From Apilactobacillus apinorum (GTDB lineage Bacteria; Bacillota; Bacilli; Lactobacillales; Lactobacillaceae), in the NCBI RefSeq assembly GCF_001281175.1, contig NZ_KQ440395.1, forward strand, positions 362,484 through 410,612: 48,129 nucleotides of DNA, read 5' to 3'. Below the pieces are notes generated by a model. That model saw only the letters and a program-made list of their open reading frames with translations, did not search any database and was not told where the DNA came from. Of the stretch, positions 10,907-19,111 are shown piece by piece. Positions within the stretch are counted from its first letter, which is position 1. Each line of letters starts with the position of its first letter. The position numbers and the translations under genes were made by a program.

Positions 10907-11674
10907 ATGCAAATTTTTGATTCTCATACTCATTTAAATGATGATGCGTTTCGTGATAACGTCCAAGCATATATTGATCATGCCGCCAAATTAGGGGTTA
11001 CTAAGATGGCAATCGTCGGTTCTAACCGTGCGATGAATGAAGAAGCAATTCAATTAGCTCATCAATACGATAATTTATATGCGATAGTTGGATTTCATCC
11101 CGAAGAAGCACTAAATTATAATGACGAAGAAGAAGCTATCTTACGCCAACAATTGGCTGATGAGAAAGTCGTTGGATTAGGTGAAATTGGCTTAGATTAC
11201 TATCAAGACCAAACACCTAAAGTAGCCCAATTTAATGTGTTCAAACGTCAAATTAAAATAGCCCAAGAAATGAATTTACCAATTTCTGTGCATAATCGTG
11301 ATGCGTTTGAAGATACTTACGCCATTTTAAAAGAGTGTGGAGTTAATAACGGTATTATTCACAGTTTTAACGGGGATGATGAATGGTTAAACAAGTTCAT
11401 TGATTTAGGGATGTATGTTTCTTATTCAGGTGTTGCTAGTTTTAAAAAGACTAAGGAAATTCATGATGCGGTTGCAAAGACCCCTAGTGATAAGATGTTA
11501 GTGGAAACCGATGCACCATACTTAGCACCGGAACCATTACGTGGTCATCAAAATGAACCTGGCTTTACTTTATACACTGTTGAAGCAGTTGCACGTTTCC
11601 GCGATACTACTCCAGATAAAATTGCCGATATGACATATCAAAATGCTTTAAGAATTTTTGGATTGGAAGATTAA
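10907..11674 (+). CDS. tatD: TatD-family metal-dependent deoxyribonuclease
   Basis: A 255-aa TIM-barrel hydrolase of the TatD/YabD family, 3'-5' exonucleases acting on DNA and implicated in repair or degradation. The metal-binding HxH is in FDSHTHLND near the N-terminus, VGLGEIGLDYY carries the central glutamate, and VHNRDA and VETDAPYLAPEPLRG are the later metal and substrate motifs. The start is ATG 10907 behind GGATAGGAG. Its stop overlaps the rnmV start by one base (TAATG), so the two are translationally coupled, the classic Firmicutes tatD-rnmV-rsmA arrangement. Confidence 0.93.
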   Translation: MQIFDSHTHLNDDAFRDNVQAYIDHAAKLGVTKMAIVGSNRAMNEEAIQLAHQYDNLYAIVGFHPEEALNYNDEEEAILRQQLADEKVVGLGEIGLDYYQDQTPKVAQFNVFKRQIKIAQEMNLPISVHNRDAFEDTYAILKECGVNNGIIHSFNGDDEWLNKFIDLGMYVSYSGVASFKKTKEIHDAVAKTPSDKMLVETDAPYLAPEPLRGHQNEPGFTLYTVEAVARFRDTTPDKIADMTYQNALRIFGLED

Positions 11675-12225
11675 TGGATAAGATTAAAGAAGTAATCGTG
11701 GTGGAAGGCCGCGACGATACCAAAAGAATTAAACAAGCAGTCGATTGTGACACAATTGAGACCCGTGGATCAGCAATTGATGATGACACGATTGCTTTAA
11801 TAAAAAAACTAGATCAACAACGTGGTGTGATTGTGTTTACTGACCCTGATTTTAATGGGGAACGAATTCGTAAGATTATTACGCAAGCAGTACCAAACGC
11901 CAAGCATGCCTTTGTTGACCGTAAGAAATCAGTACCAACTAAAAGTGACGGTTCACTGGGGGTTGAACATGCGAGTGTTGAAACCATCAGAGAAGCGCTA
12001 ATGAACGTTTACACGGCTAGCGATGATGTTGCGGGGGGAATTACCTTAGACAATTTAAAATCCGCCAGAGTGATAAATGATCCGCATGCAAAGACACGCC
12101 GTACGCAACTTTGTGATATTTTGAAAATTGGTTATGTGAATGGAAAGCAACTCTACAAACGTTTAGAAATGTTTTCAATTACTAAAACTGATTTTGACAA
12201 CGCTGTTAACCAAATTAAGGAGTAA
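11674..12225 (+). CDS. rnmV: Ribonuclease M5 (5S rRNA maturation)
   Basis: A 183-aa Toprim-domain nuclease that trims the precursor of 5S rRNA in Firmicutes. The Toprim glutamate is in VVEGRDDT (about 9-16), and the DxD motif in FTDPDFNGE (about 51-59), followed by HAFVDRKK. The C-terminal half is the family's basic RNA-binding region. It overlaps tatD by one base and is followed after 3 bases by rsmA, whose AAGGAG lies in its last codons. Confidence 0.94.
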   Translation: MDKIKEVIVVEGRDDTKRIKQAVDCDTIETRGSAIDDDTIALIKKLDQQRGVIVFTDPDFNGERIRKIITQAVPNAKHAFVDRKKSVPTKSDGSLGVEHASVETIREALMNVYTASDDVAGGITLDNLKSARVINDPHAKTRRTQLCDILKIGYVNGKQLYKRLEMFSITKTDFDNAVNQIKE

Positions 12226-12228
12226 ATT

Positions 12229-13116
12229 ATGCCAAATAACCCAGATATTGCCAGTCCAGCAAGAACCCAAGCGATTTTAAATCGTTTCCACCTATCAGCT
12301 AAGAAGAGCTTAGGACAAAACTTTTTGACCGATTTAAACGTGTTATCAAAAATTGTTGATGCTGCACATTTAACTAAGGATGATAACGTAATCGAAATCG
12401 GTCCTGGTATCGGTGGTTTAACTGAATACATTGCCAGAAGTTCCAAACAAGTACTAGCTTTTGAAATTGACCAAAGTTTATTGCCGGTTTTAGCCGAAAC
12501 ACTAAGTCCCTATGATAATGTCGAAGTCATAAACCAAGATATCTTACAAGCCAATTTACCAGCGATTATTGATGAAAAATTTAATAATGAACGTCCAATT
12601 AAAGTGGTAGCGAACTTACCTTATTACATCACGACACCAATCATTTTGGATCTATTAAAAGGGAATGCTGAATTTGATAACATTACCGTCATGATGCAAA
12701 AAGAAGTTGCCCAACGCTTAGAAGCTAAACCAGGAACTAAAGACTACGGTTCATTATCAGTCATCATCCAATACCTAAATGACACCAAGATTGCCTTTGA
12801 AGTATCTAGAAAGGCATTTATTCCAGCGCCTAAAGTTGATTCTGCAATCGTGACTTTAGAAAAACGTGAAAATATTGAAAACGAAGTGTATGATGAAGCT
12901 GCTTTTGCTGGATTCGTTCGTGGTTGCTTTAACCATCGTCGTAAGACACTTTGGAACAACTTACAAGGAGTCTTTGGTAAAGATGAAGAAACTAAGGCAA
13001 ATGTCCAATCTGTATTAGAAGAATTTAATATCGCACCAAGTATTCGACCTGAAAAACTTACAGTGGATCAATATGTAGATTTAACCAATCGTTTCCATGA
13101 AAAAAATATGTTATAA
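12229..13116 (+). CDS. rsmA: 16S rRNA dimethyladenosine transferase (KsgA)
   Basis: A 295-aa SAM-dependent methyltransferase that dimethylates the two adjacent adenosines in the 3'-terminal 16S helix, a late step in small-subunit assembly. Motifs are KKSLGQNFLTD (25-35), the SAM-binding EIGPGIGGLT (about 57-66) and the catalytic NLPYYITTP (about 128-136), with the C-terminal FNHRRKTLWNNL segment. Length is typical. It is the last gene of the tatD-rnmV-rsmA run; veg follows behind its own promoters. Loss of the enzyme gives kasugamycin resistance in other bacteria. Confidence 0.96.
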   Translation: MPNNPDIASPARTQAILNRFHLSAKKSLGQNFLTDLNVLSKIVDAAHLTKDDNVIEIGPGIGGLTEYIARSSKQVLAFEIDQSLLPVLAETLSPYDNVEVINQDILQANLPAIIDEKFNNERPIKVVANLPYYITTPIILDLLKGNAEFDNITVMMQKEVAQRLEAKPGTKDYGSLSVIIQYLNDTKIAFEVSRKAFIPAPKVDSAIVTLEKRENIENEVYDEAAFAGFVRGCFNHRRKTLWNNLQGVFGKDEETKANVQSVLEEFNIAPSIRPEKLTVDQYVDLTNRFHEKNML

Positions 13117-13121
13117 AATGA

Positions 13122-13180
13122 TTGAATATTAAAAAAATATGTGATATAATTTTGAATTTTTAATAAATTTATGGTATAAT
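13122..13180 (+). promoter_or_regulatory. Tandem sigma-A promoters of veg
   Basis: P1 is TTGAAT (13122-13127), 17 bp, TATAAT (13145-13150). P2 is TTGAAT (13152-13157), 17 bp, TATAAT (13175-13180). Both have TG one base before the -10. The two are offset by exactly 30 bp and their spacers match at about 11 of 17 positions, so they look like a local duplication. The veg start codon is 25 bases after P2. Confidence 0.85.
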
Positions 13181-13204
13181 AAGAGACCTAGAGAGGTGAA
13201 TATT

Positions 13205-13450
13205 ATGCCAACCAGTTTGACAGACATTAAGAACCACTTGGACAATCGCTTAGGCGAAAAAGTAATTGTAACTGTTCAAGTCGGTAGAAACAAAACACTT
13301 GAACGCCATGGAATGCTAGCTGAAACATTCCCTGCAGTTTTTGTTGTTGAGTTAGAAGAAGATGAAAATCTAAAGCGTGTGTCATATAGTTACACCGATA
13401 TCCTAACCAAAAACATCGAAATGGACTTCGCTGAAGAAGTTAATGAATAA
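13205..13450 (+). CDS. veg: Veg protein
   Basis: An 81-aa member of the Veg family (formerly DUF1021). In Bacillus subtilis the gene is very strongly transcribed and the product has been linked to biofilm-matrix regulation; its role in lactobacilli is unknown. Family features visible are the N-terminal LTDIKNHLDNRLGEKV, the RNKTLERHG segment and the VVELEEDENLKRVSYSYTDILT core. The start is ATG 13205 with GAGAGGTGA upstream, not the in-frame GTG at 13196 inside that site. It is a single-gene unit with tandem promoters and a strong terminator. Confidence 0.93.
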   Translation: MPTSLTDIKNHLDNRLGEKVIVTVQVGRNKTLERHGMLAETFPAVFVVELEEDENLKRVSYSYTDILTKNIEMDFAEEVNE

Positions 13451-13461
13451 GCAAATCAAAC

Positions 13462-13498
13462 AAGAAGCTAATTATTTTAATTAGCTTCTTTTATTTTT
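13462..13498 (+). terminator. Terminator after veg
   Basis: AAGAAGCTAATT and AATTAGCTTCTT pair perfectly around a short AT loop and are followed by a T-rich tract. Confidence 0.9.
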
Positions 13499-13526
13499 TA
13501 CTGACACAATAAAAGTAAAAGATACA

Positions 13527-13555
13527 CTGACTTTTTAATTTAACTTTAGTATAAT
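13527..13555 (+). promoter_or_regulatory. ispE promoter
   Basis: CTGACT (13527-13532) and TATAAT (13550-13555) are separated by 17 bp. The TTG start codon of ispE lies 37 bases downstream. Confidence 0.7.
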
Positions 13556-13592
13556 GTTAATAACTATTAAGTTGAATTGGGGGGTGTGATAC

Positions 13593-14441
13593 TTGAAGAC
13601 TGTTGAGAAAGCATGCGCCAAACTTAACCTAGGGTTGGATACACCTTTTCGTCATGATGATGGTGAAATTGAATGGGAAATGTTAATGACATCAATTGAT
13701 TTAGCTGATTATGTCGAAATTATTACCGGCAAAGGTAATGGCATTTCCGTTCATTGTAATCGTGTATTTTTACCACAAGATCAACGTAATTTGGCGTATC
13801 AAGCGGCACTTCTACTTAAAAAGAAGTTTAATATTCATCAAAAAGTCGAGATTAATATCAAAAAGAACATTCCAGTGGCGGCTGGAATGGGTGGTGGATC
13901 ATCTGACGCTGCAGCAGTGATTCGCGGATTAAATCGACTATGGGATTTACATATGTCTAATCAAGAGATGGCCACATTTGGTCTTCAGTTAGATTCTGAT
14001 GTACCATATTGTGTTTATAGCCAAACGGCAATGGTCACCGGAAAAGGTGACGACATTGAATTAATGCCGAAGTTACCTAAGATGTATTTTGTGGTGGTCA
14101 AACCAAAAGTGAGTGTTTCGACACCAGAAATACTAAACAAAATTAATTATGATAAGTTAAATCACGTTGATATTGATGGATTAGCTAACGCTGTATCAAC
14201 GCAAGACTACGACGATATCGTTTCACACATGGGCAACGTGTTAGAACCATTATCTTCAAAGCATCATGCAGAAATAAGACGTATCAAAGAAAAATTCGAA
14301 AAATACGGTGCGGATAACGCTCAAATGAGTGGGACGGGGCCAACCGTATTTGGAATTTGTAAAACAGAAAGCCAAGCCAAACATATCTTTAACAGTATCC
14401 GTGGATTCTGTTCAGAAGTTTACATTGTGCGACCAGTTTAA
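13593..14441 (+). CDS. ispE: IspE-like GHMP kinase (CDP-methylerythritol kinase family)
   Basis: A 282-aa GHMP kinase clearly of the IspE family, which phosphorylates CDP-methylerythritol in the non-mevalonate pathway. The N-terminal substrate motif is CAKLNLGL (8-15), the ATP-binding glycine-rich motif PVAAGMGGGSSDAA is at 94-107, and the C-terminal motif SGTGPTVFG is intact. The start is TTG 13593 with GGGGTGTGA upstream. The window also holds mvaA, and lactobacilli make isoprenoids through mevalonate, so the methylerythritol substrate may not exist here. The gene sits in the usual Firmicutes place between veg and purR and looks fully functional, so another substrate is possible. Confidence 0.9.
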   Translation: MKTVEKACAKLNLGLDTPFRHDDGEIEWEMLMTSIDLADYVEIITGKGNGISVHCNRVFLPQDQRNLAYQAALLLKKKFNIHQKVEINIKKNIPVAAGMGGGSSDAAAVIRGLNRLWDLHMSNQEMATFGLQLDSDVPYCVYSQTAMVTGKGDDIELMPKLPKMYFVVVKPKVSVSTPEILNKINYDKLNHVDIDGLANAVSTQDYDDIVSHMGNVLEPLSSKHHAEIRRIKEKFEKYGADNAQMSGTGPTVFGICKTESQAKHIFNSIRGFCSEVYIVRPV

Positions 14442-14445
14442 AAAT

Positions 14446-14480
14446 ATCCGTTTAGGTATGAACCTAAACGGATGTTTTTT
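14446..14480 (+). terminator. Terminator after ispE
   Basis: A perfect 12-bp stem (ATCCGTTTAGGT/ACCTAAACGGAT) with an ATGA loop is followed by GTTTTTT. Confidence 0.92.
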
Positions 14481-14504
14481 ATTTATTTCAATAAAAAAGT
14501 GTCT

Positions 14505-14528
14505 AAAATCCGAACATTATGATAAAAT
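14505..14528 (+). promoter_or_regulatory. PurBox overlapping the purR promoter
   Basis: AAATCCGAACATT (14506-14518) matches the lactic-acid-bacterial PurBox consensus AWWWCCGAACWWT at every position. An extended -10 (TGATAAAAT, 14520-14528) follows immediately, so the box lies in the promoter spacer about 40 bases upstream of purR. This points to PurR acting on its own gene. A second inverted box, as used by Bacillus PurR, is not evident. Confidence 0.75.
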
Positions 14529-14561
14529 TTAGATGTAGTTTTTACTTAATGAGGTGAAAGA

Positions 14562-15404
14562 ATGAAAGCAAAACGTAGTGCGCGTCTAGTAGATATGACT
14601 CGCTACTTAATGGAGAATCCTAATACGGTAGTACCATTGACTTTTTTTGCAAACCGTTACGGTTCTGCTAAGTCATCTATTAGTGAAGACCTAACCATTT
14701 TAAGAAATACATTTATGGAAACCGGTACTGGTGTCTTGGAAACAATTCCTGGCGCTGCTGGCGGTAGCATGTTTATGCCTGGTATTCAAAAAGCTGAAGC
14801 CAGTCAATTTATCGATGAAGTACAATCAGCTCTAGCTGATAACACCAGAGTATTACCTGGTGGATATGTATATATGAATGACTTATTAAACCGACCATCA
14901 ATTTTACGTCAAATTGGTCGTGTGATCGCAACTTTATACAGTGATAAAAAAATCGATGCTGTCTTAACTGTCGCAACTAAGGGGATTCCCATTGCACAAA
15001 GTGTAGCGACATTGTTAAACGTGCCATTTGTAATTGCTAGACATGATTCTAGAATTACTGATGGTTCTACTATCAGTGTGAACTATATTTCAGGTTCTCA
15101 AAAGAGAATCGAAAAGATGGTGCTATCAAAACGTAGTTTACCAGCCAACTCAAACGTTTTAATCGTAGATGATTTCTTACGTGGTGGAGGTTCAGCCGAT
15201 GGATTATGTAGTTTAATTCGCGAATTTGATAGTCAAGTGGCCGGAATTGCATTTGTTGCAGAACGTGATTACGAAGGTCAACGTAAGATTAGTGATAATG
15301 ATTACACATCATTATTCAAAATCGATACTAATAATGGGGACATTAAAGTTGAATTAGGTAACTTTACCTATGACAAGTTTAGTGATTACACCAAGGAGGA
15401 TTAA
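14562..15404 (+). CDS. purR: Purine operon regulator PurR
   Basis: A 280-aa regulator with an N-terminal winged helix (about 1-73: [26 protein letters not shown]) fused to a phosphoribosyltransferase-fold domain. The PRPP-binding loop [12 protein letters not shown] (199-210) is intact. In Bacillus, PurR represses purine genes and PRPP relieves this; in lactococci it activates them. A PurBox sits in its own promoter. glmU starts 3 bases after its stop with AAGGAGG inside the purR end, so purR and glmU form one transcription unit. Confidence 0.96.
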   Translation: MKAKRSARLVDMTRYLMENPNTVVPLTFFANRYGSAKSSISEDLTILRNTFMETGTGVLETIPGAAGGSMFMPGIQKAEASQFIDEVQSALADNTRVLPGGYVYMNDLLNRPSILRQIGRVIATLYSDKKIDAVLTVATKGIPIAQSVATLLNVPFVIARHDSRITDGSTISVNYISGSQKRIEKMVLSKRSLPANSNVLIVDDFLRGGGSADGLCSLIREFDSQVAGIAFVAERDYEGQRKISDNDYTSLFKIDTNNGDIKVELGNFTYDKFSDYTKED

Positions 15405-15406
15405 TC

Positions 15407-16780
15407 ATGGCGACTAGAAATACAATTATTTTAGCGGCTGGTAAGGGAACTCGTATGAAGTCAAAATTATACAAAGTTTTGCATCGAGTTTGTGGCCGTA
15501 CGATGGTAGATTGTGTTTTGTCACAAATTGAAAAAATCGAAATGGACAACATCGTTACCGTTGTAGGTTTCGGTGCTGAAGATGTCGAAAAACAATTAGG
15601 TGATAGAAGCCAATACGCATTACAAGAAAAACAACTAGGAACTGGGGATGCAGTTAAAAAGACTGCTAGCATTCTAGAAAATGTCGAAGGTTCAACTATG
15701 GTAGTTAGTGGAGACACTCCATTATTTACCGCTGAAACATTTAAGAACTTATTTGATCAACATGAAGAAAGTCATGCTGTTGCAACTGTTCTAACTTCTA
15801 AAGCACCAAACCCATTTGGTTATGGTCGTATTGTTAGAGATGAAAAGGGCAACGTTAACAAGATTGTTGAACAAAAAGATGCTTCAATGACTGAACAAAC
15901 AATTGATGAAATCAATACAGGGGTTTACGTATTTGATAACCATGAATTATTTGAAGCATTAAAACAAGTTAACAATGATAACGCTCAAGGTGAATACTAC
16001 TTACCTGACGTTATTGGTATCTTTAAAGACCAAGGCAAGAAGATTGGTGCTTACCAAATGGATGATTTTGATGAATCTATGGGTGTAAACGACCGTGTTG
16101 CCTTATCTAAAGCAAACCAAGTTATGCAACAAAGAATCAACGAATATCACATGCGTAATGGTGTTACTATGGTTAACCCAAGTGATACTTACATCGATTT
16201 CGGTGTTGAAATTGGTCAAGATACTATCGTTGAACCTGGTGTTCACATTACTGGAAACACTAAGATTGGAATGGACTGTAAGATTGGTGCTAACTCTGAA
16301 ATTAGAGATTGTATCATTCATGATAATGTGACGGTTACTGCTTCACTATTAGAAGAATCAGAAATGCTAGAAGGTTCAAATATTGGACCATACAGTCATT
16401 TAAGACCAGAAGCAGTTATCGGTAAGAACGTTCACTTAGGTAACTTTGTGGAAGTTAAGAAAGCCCAAATTGATGAAGGAACTAAGGTTGGTCATTTAAC
16501 TTATGTGGGTAATGCTCACCTTGGTAAGAACATCAACGTTGGTTGTGGTGTGATTTTTGCTAACTACGATGGTAAAAACAAACACAATACTGAAGTGGGG
16601 GACGATTCCTTTATCGGAAGCAACGCCAATTTAATTGCTCCATTGCATATTGATGATCATACATTTATCGCTGCTGGTTCAACTATCACAGATGATGTTA
16701 AACAATATGAAATGGCAATTGCTCGTCAAAGACAAACTAATAAACCGGGATACTTTAAAAAGCTTCCTTACGCTGATTAG
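15407..16780 (+). CDS. glmU: Bifunctional GlmU (UDP-GlcNAc synthesis)
   Basis: A 457-aa enzyme that acetylates glucosamine-1-phosphate and then uridylylates it to UDP-GlcNAc, the precursor of peptidoglycan and teichoic acids. The uridyltransferase domain starts with [13 protein letters not shown] (7-19), and the segments LGTGDAV and VVSGDTPL are present. From about residue 250 the protein is a left-handed beta-helix of hexapeptide repeats ([17 protein letters not shown] and following) ending in the acetyltransferase site [15 protein letters not shown]. Length is normal. It directly follows purR. Confidence 0.96.
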   Translation: MATRNTIILAAGKGTRMKSKLYKVLHRVCGRTMVDCVLSQIEKIEMDNIVTVVGFGAEDVEKQLGDRSQYALQEKQLGTGDAVKKTASILENVEGSTMVVSGDTPLFTAETFKNLFDQHEESHAVATVLTSKAPNPFGYGRIVRDEKGNVNKIVEQKDASMTEQTIDEINTGVYVFDNHELFEALKQVNNDNAQGEYYLPDVIGIFKDQGKKIGAYQMDDFDESMGVNDRVALSKANQVMQQRINEYHMRNGVTMVNPSDTYIDFGVEIGQDTIVEPGVHITGNTKIGMDCKIGANSEIRDCIIHDNVTVTASLLEESEMLEGSNIGPYSHLRPEAVIGKNVHLGNFVEVKKAQIDEGTKVGHLTYVGNAHLGKNINVGCGVIFANYDGKNKHNTEVGDDSFIGSNANLIAPLHIDDHTFIAAGSTITDDVKQYEMAIARQRQTNKPGYFKKLPYAD

Positions 16781-16904
16781 TATTGGATAGATGAATTATT
16801 GTTTATTATTTCTATAATTTTTGAATGAAATAAATTGAATTATAGTGTAAAATTAATTGTGAATTAGAAACGAATATAGAATTGATTGTTAGGTGGAGGA
16901 CTTT

Positions 16905-17885
16905 ATGGCTGAAAGATATTCTGATCCTAAATTAAAGATTTTTGCTTTAAACTCAAACATCCCATTGGCAGAAAAAATTGCTGACCGTGTCGGTGTTGAC
17001 TTAGGTAAAACATCTGTAGACAGATTTAGCGATGGCGAAATTAGAATTAACATTGAAGAAAGTATCCGTGGGGATAACTGTTACATTATTCAATCAACAT
17101 CAGCTCCTGTTAATGATAACTTAATGGAACTAATGATTATGATTGATGCACTAAGACGTGCAAGTGCAAAGACTATTAACGTAGTGATTCCATACTACGG
17201 TTACGCTAGACAAGACCGTAAAGCGCGTTCAAGAGAACCAATCACTGCAAAGTTAGTAGCTAACATGCTAGAAACTGCTGGAATTGACCGTGTAGTTGCT
17301 CTTGACTTACATGCTGCTCAAATCCAAGGATTCTTTGATGTTCCAGTTGATCACATGATGGGTGCACCATTATTAGCAGATCACTTTATTAACAAAGGCT
17401 GGGATTCAAATGCAGTCGTAGTTTCACCTGACCATGGTGGAGTTGTACGTGCCCGTGCATTAGCTGAATTCCTAAAAGCACCAATTGCGATTATCGACAA
17501 GCGTCGTCCTAAAGCAAATGTTGCTGAAATCATGAACATCATTGGTGATGTTAAAGGTAAATCATGTCTAATGGTCGATGATATGATTGATACTGCCGGA
17601 ACCATTACACTAGGTGCTCAAGCACTTATGGATGCTGGTGCAAAAGAAGTTTACGCTTGTTGTACCCATCCAGTATTATCTGGTCCAGCCATTGAACGAA
17701 TTGACAAATCACCAATCACTAAGCTAGTGGTTACTGATACCATTCGTTTACCAAAAGAAAAACAAATCGACAAGATTGAACAAATTTCTGTTGCTCCACT
17801 TATTGGGGATGCTATCAAACGTATTAATGAAGACCGTGCAGTTAGTCCATTATTTAGCAACCGTTTCAGAAGTGACGCTGAATAA
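16905..17885 (+). CDS. prs: Ribose-phosphate pyrophosphokinase (PRPP synthase)
   Basis: A 326-aa class I enzyme that makes PRPP from ribose-5-phosphate and ATP for purine, pyrimidine, His and Trp synthesis. The flexible catalytic motif [16 protein letters not shown], the metal-binding [11 protein letters not shown], the [15 protein letters not shown] segment and the PRPP loop [12 protein letters not shown] are all intact. The start is ATG 16905 behind AGGTGGAGGA; an in-frame GTG is inside that site. The product links functionally to PurR, which senses PRPP, and to hpt, which uses it. The stop overlaps the next start by one base. The AT-rich 120-bp region upstream has several -10-like hexamers but no clear promoter pair. 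Confidence 0.97.
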   Translation: MAERYSDPKLKIFALNSNIPLAEKIADRVGVDLGKTSVDRFSDGEIRINIEESIRGDNCYIIQSTSAPVNDNLMELMIMIDALRRASAKTINVVIPYYGYARQDRKARSREPITAKLVANMLETAGIDRVVALDLHAAQIQGFFDVPVDHMMGAPLLADHFINKGWDSNAVVVSPDHGGVVRARALAEFLKAPIAIIDKRRPKANVAEIMNIIGDVKGKSCLMVDDMIDTAGTITLGAQALMDAGAKEVYACCTHPVLSGPAIERIDKSPITKLVVTDTIRLPKEKQIDKIEQISVAPLIGDAIKRINEDRAVSPLFSNRFRSDAE

Positions 17886-18235
17886 TGAATAAGGCTAAGC
17901 TATACGGATTATTGATTGCCGTGATTGGAGTAATGGTTGGTTTAATTGCCGTACTATTGCATGTCAAAGTAGTGACAGTTAGCAACTATTTCTTCTTCAT
18001 TGGGTTATTATTTTTCCTAGTTGGTGCAATCGCTGTTTTATCAAAAGGACATCTATTCACTGGATGGCGCATTTTTCACCGCAAGGGTGATAAAGAACGT
18101 TTTGAAAATGAAAAGATTCCAGCGGATAAAATCGGCGGCATTAAGAATGCTAAGATTATGATTCGTCCAACTGCGCAATTAACGTTAATCATCGGAGTAA
18201 TCTGGATTGCATTTGCAATTGTGATTACGCTATAA
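17885..18235 (+). CDS. Small membrane protein, DUF3899 family
   Basis: A 116-aa membrane protein. Two hydrophobic helices (about 6-28 and 35-54) are followed by a charged, basic cytoplasmic-looking stretch (GWRIFHRKGDKERFENEKIP) and a third helix at the C-terminus (about 95-114). This matches the DUF3899 family, often found beside prs in lactobacilli. Its start overlaps the prs stop (TAATG), so it is translationally coupled to prs. Function is unknown. Confidence 0.82.
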   Translation: MNKAKLYGLLIAVIGVMVGLIAVLLHVKVVTVSNYFFFIGLLFFLVGAIAVLSKGHLFTGWRIFHRKGDKERFENEKIPADKIGGIKNAKIMIRPTAQLTLIIGVIWIAFAIVITL

Positions 18236-18273
18236 AAAAAGAACTGATTTCATTTGAAATCAGTTCTTTTTTG
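18234..18273. terminator. Bidirectional terminator between prs unit and HAD gene
   Basis: A near-perfect stem (AAAGAACTGATTTC/GAAATCAGTTCTTT) with A- and T-runs; its left arm overlaps the DUF3899 stop codon. Confidence 0.93.
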
Positions 18274-18285
18274 TTTGCTTAAATT

Positions 18286-19098
18286 TTATTTTAAAGCAAA
18301 GTTTCTAATGGCGTATGCAACACCATTTTCTTTGTTAGTCTTAGTTTCCTTGTTAGCAACAGTTTTTAAATCATCAGCTGCATTACCCATGGCAACACCT
18401 AATCCGGCGTAAGTAACCATGCTGATATCATTACCTTGATCACCAATGGCCATAACATTATCAGCAGTGAAACCTAAACGAGTAGCTAGTTTACTTAGTG
18501 CAGCACCTTTAGAAGCTTTTTGGTTCATGAACTCAATGAAAACAGGTTCACTTCTTACCATTGAAAGGTGGTCTAAGAATCTTTCTGGAACAGCAGGAAT
18601 TGCTTTAGCTACAATATCTGGATCAGCAATTAGCATAGCTTTAACGATTTCCATATCTTCAGTAATTTCTTCAGGAGTTCTTACTTTGATTGGCATGTTA
18701 ACTAGGTAACTTTCCATGACACTGTAAGGGCTGATATCACGGTTAGTAGTGTAGATGAAATCAGTAGTTTCAATTTGGAAGTTAGTGTTTAATTCGTGAC
18801 TTATTTTTTCTAGTTCCACGAAGTCTTTGTGGTCTAAATCAAACTTTTCGATGATGTTAGCATCAGCATCTTGAACTTGAGCACCGTTAAAAGTAATCGC
18901 ATATTCATCGTGACCACTGATACCTAATGCTTTTAAGTATGGCTTTACACCAGTCAATGGACGACCGGTACAAAGAACAACTTTGATACCGTTATTACGA
19001 GCTTCGGTAACTGCATCAATAGTTTCTTGAGCTAAAATGTTTTGTTCGTTTAGAAGGGTACCATCGATATCAATGGCAATTAATTTAATATCACTCAT
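18286..19098 (-). CDS. Cof-type HAD-IIB phosphatase
   Basis: A 270-aa HAD-superfamily phosphatase of the Cof/YidA subgroup, typically acting on small sugar phosphates or flavin phosphates. Motif I is AIDIDGTLL (8-16, nucleophile and acid/base aspartates), motif II is LCTGRP (about 42-47), and motif IV is VMAIGDQGNDISMV with a C2B-type cap in the middle. AAAGGAG lies 8 bases upstream of ATG. It lies downstream of the HD-domain gene on the same strand with a 13-base gap, so the two are probably co-transcribed. Exact substrate cannot be predicted. Confidence 0.9.
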   Translation of the reverse strand: MSDIKLIAIDIDGTLLNEQNILAQETIDAVTEARNNGIKVVLCTGRPLTGVKPYLKALGISGHDEYAITFNGAQVQDADANIIEKFDLDHKDFVELEKISHELNTNFQIETTDFIYTTNRDISPYSVMESYLVNMPIKVRTPEEITEDMEIVKAMLIADPDIVAKAIPAVPERFLDHLSMVRSEPVFIEFMNQKASKGAALSKLATRLGFTADNVMAIGDQGNDISMVTYAGLGVAMGNAADDLKTVANKETKTNKENGVAYAIRNFALK

Positions 19099-19111
19099 GG
19101 GAAAAACTCCT

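Noticed and set aside
16868-16882. PurBox-like GAAACGAATAT upstream of prs
   Set aside because: It differs from the AWWWCCGAACWWT consensus at about three positions, including the core CCGAAC, so I do not call regulation of prs by PurR.
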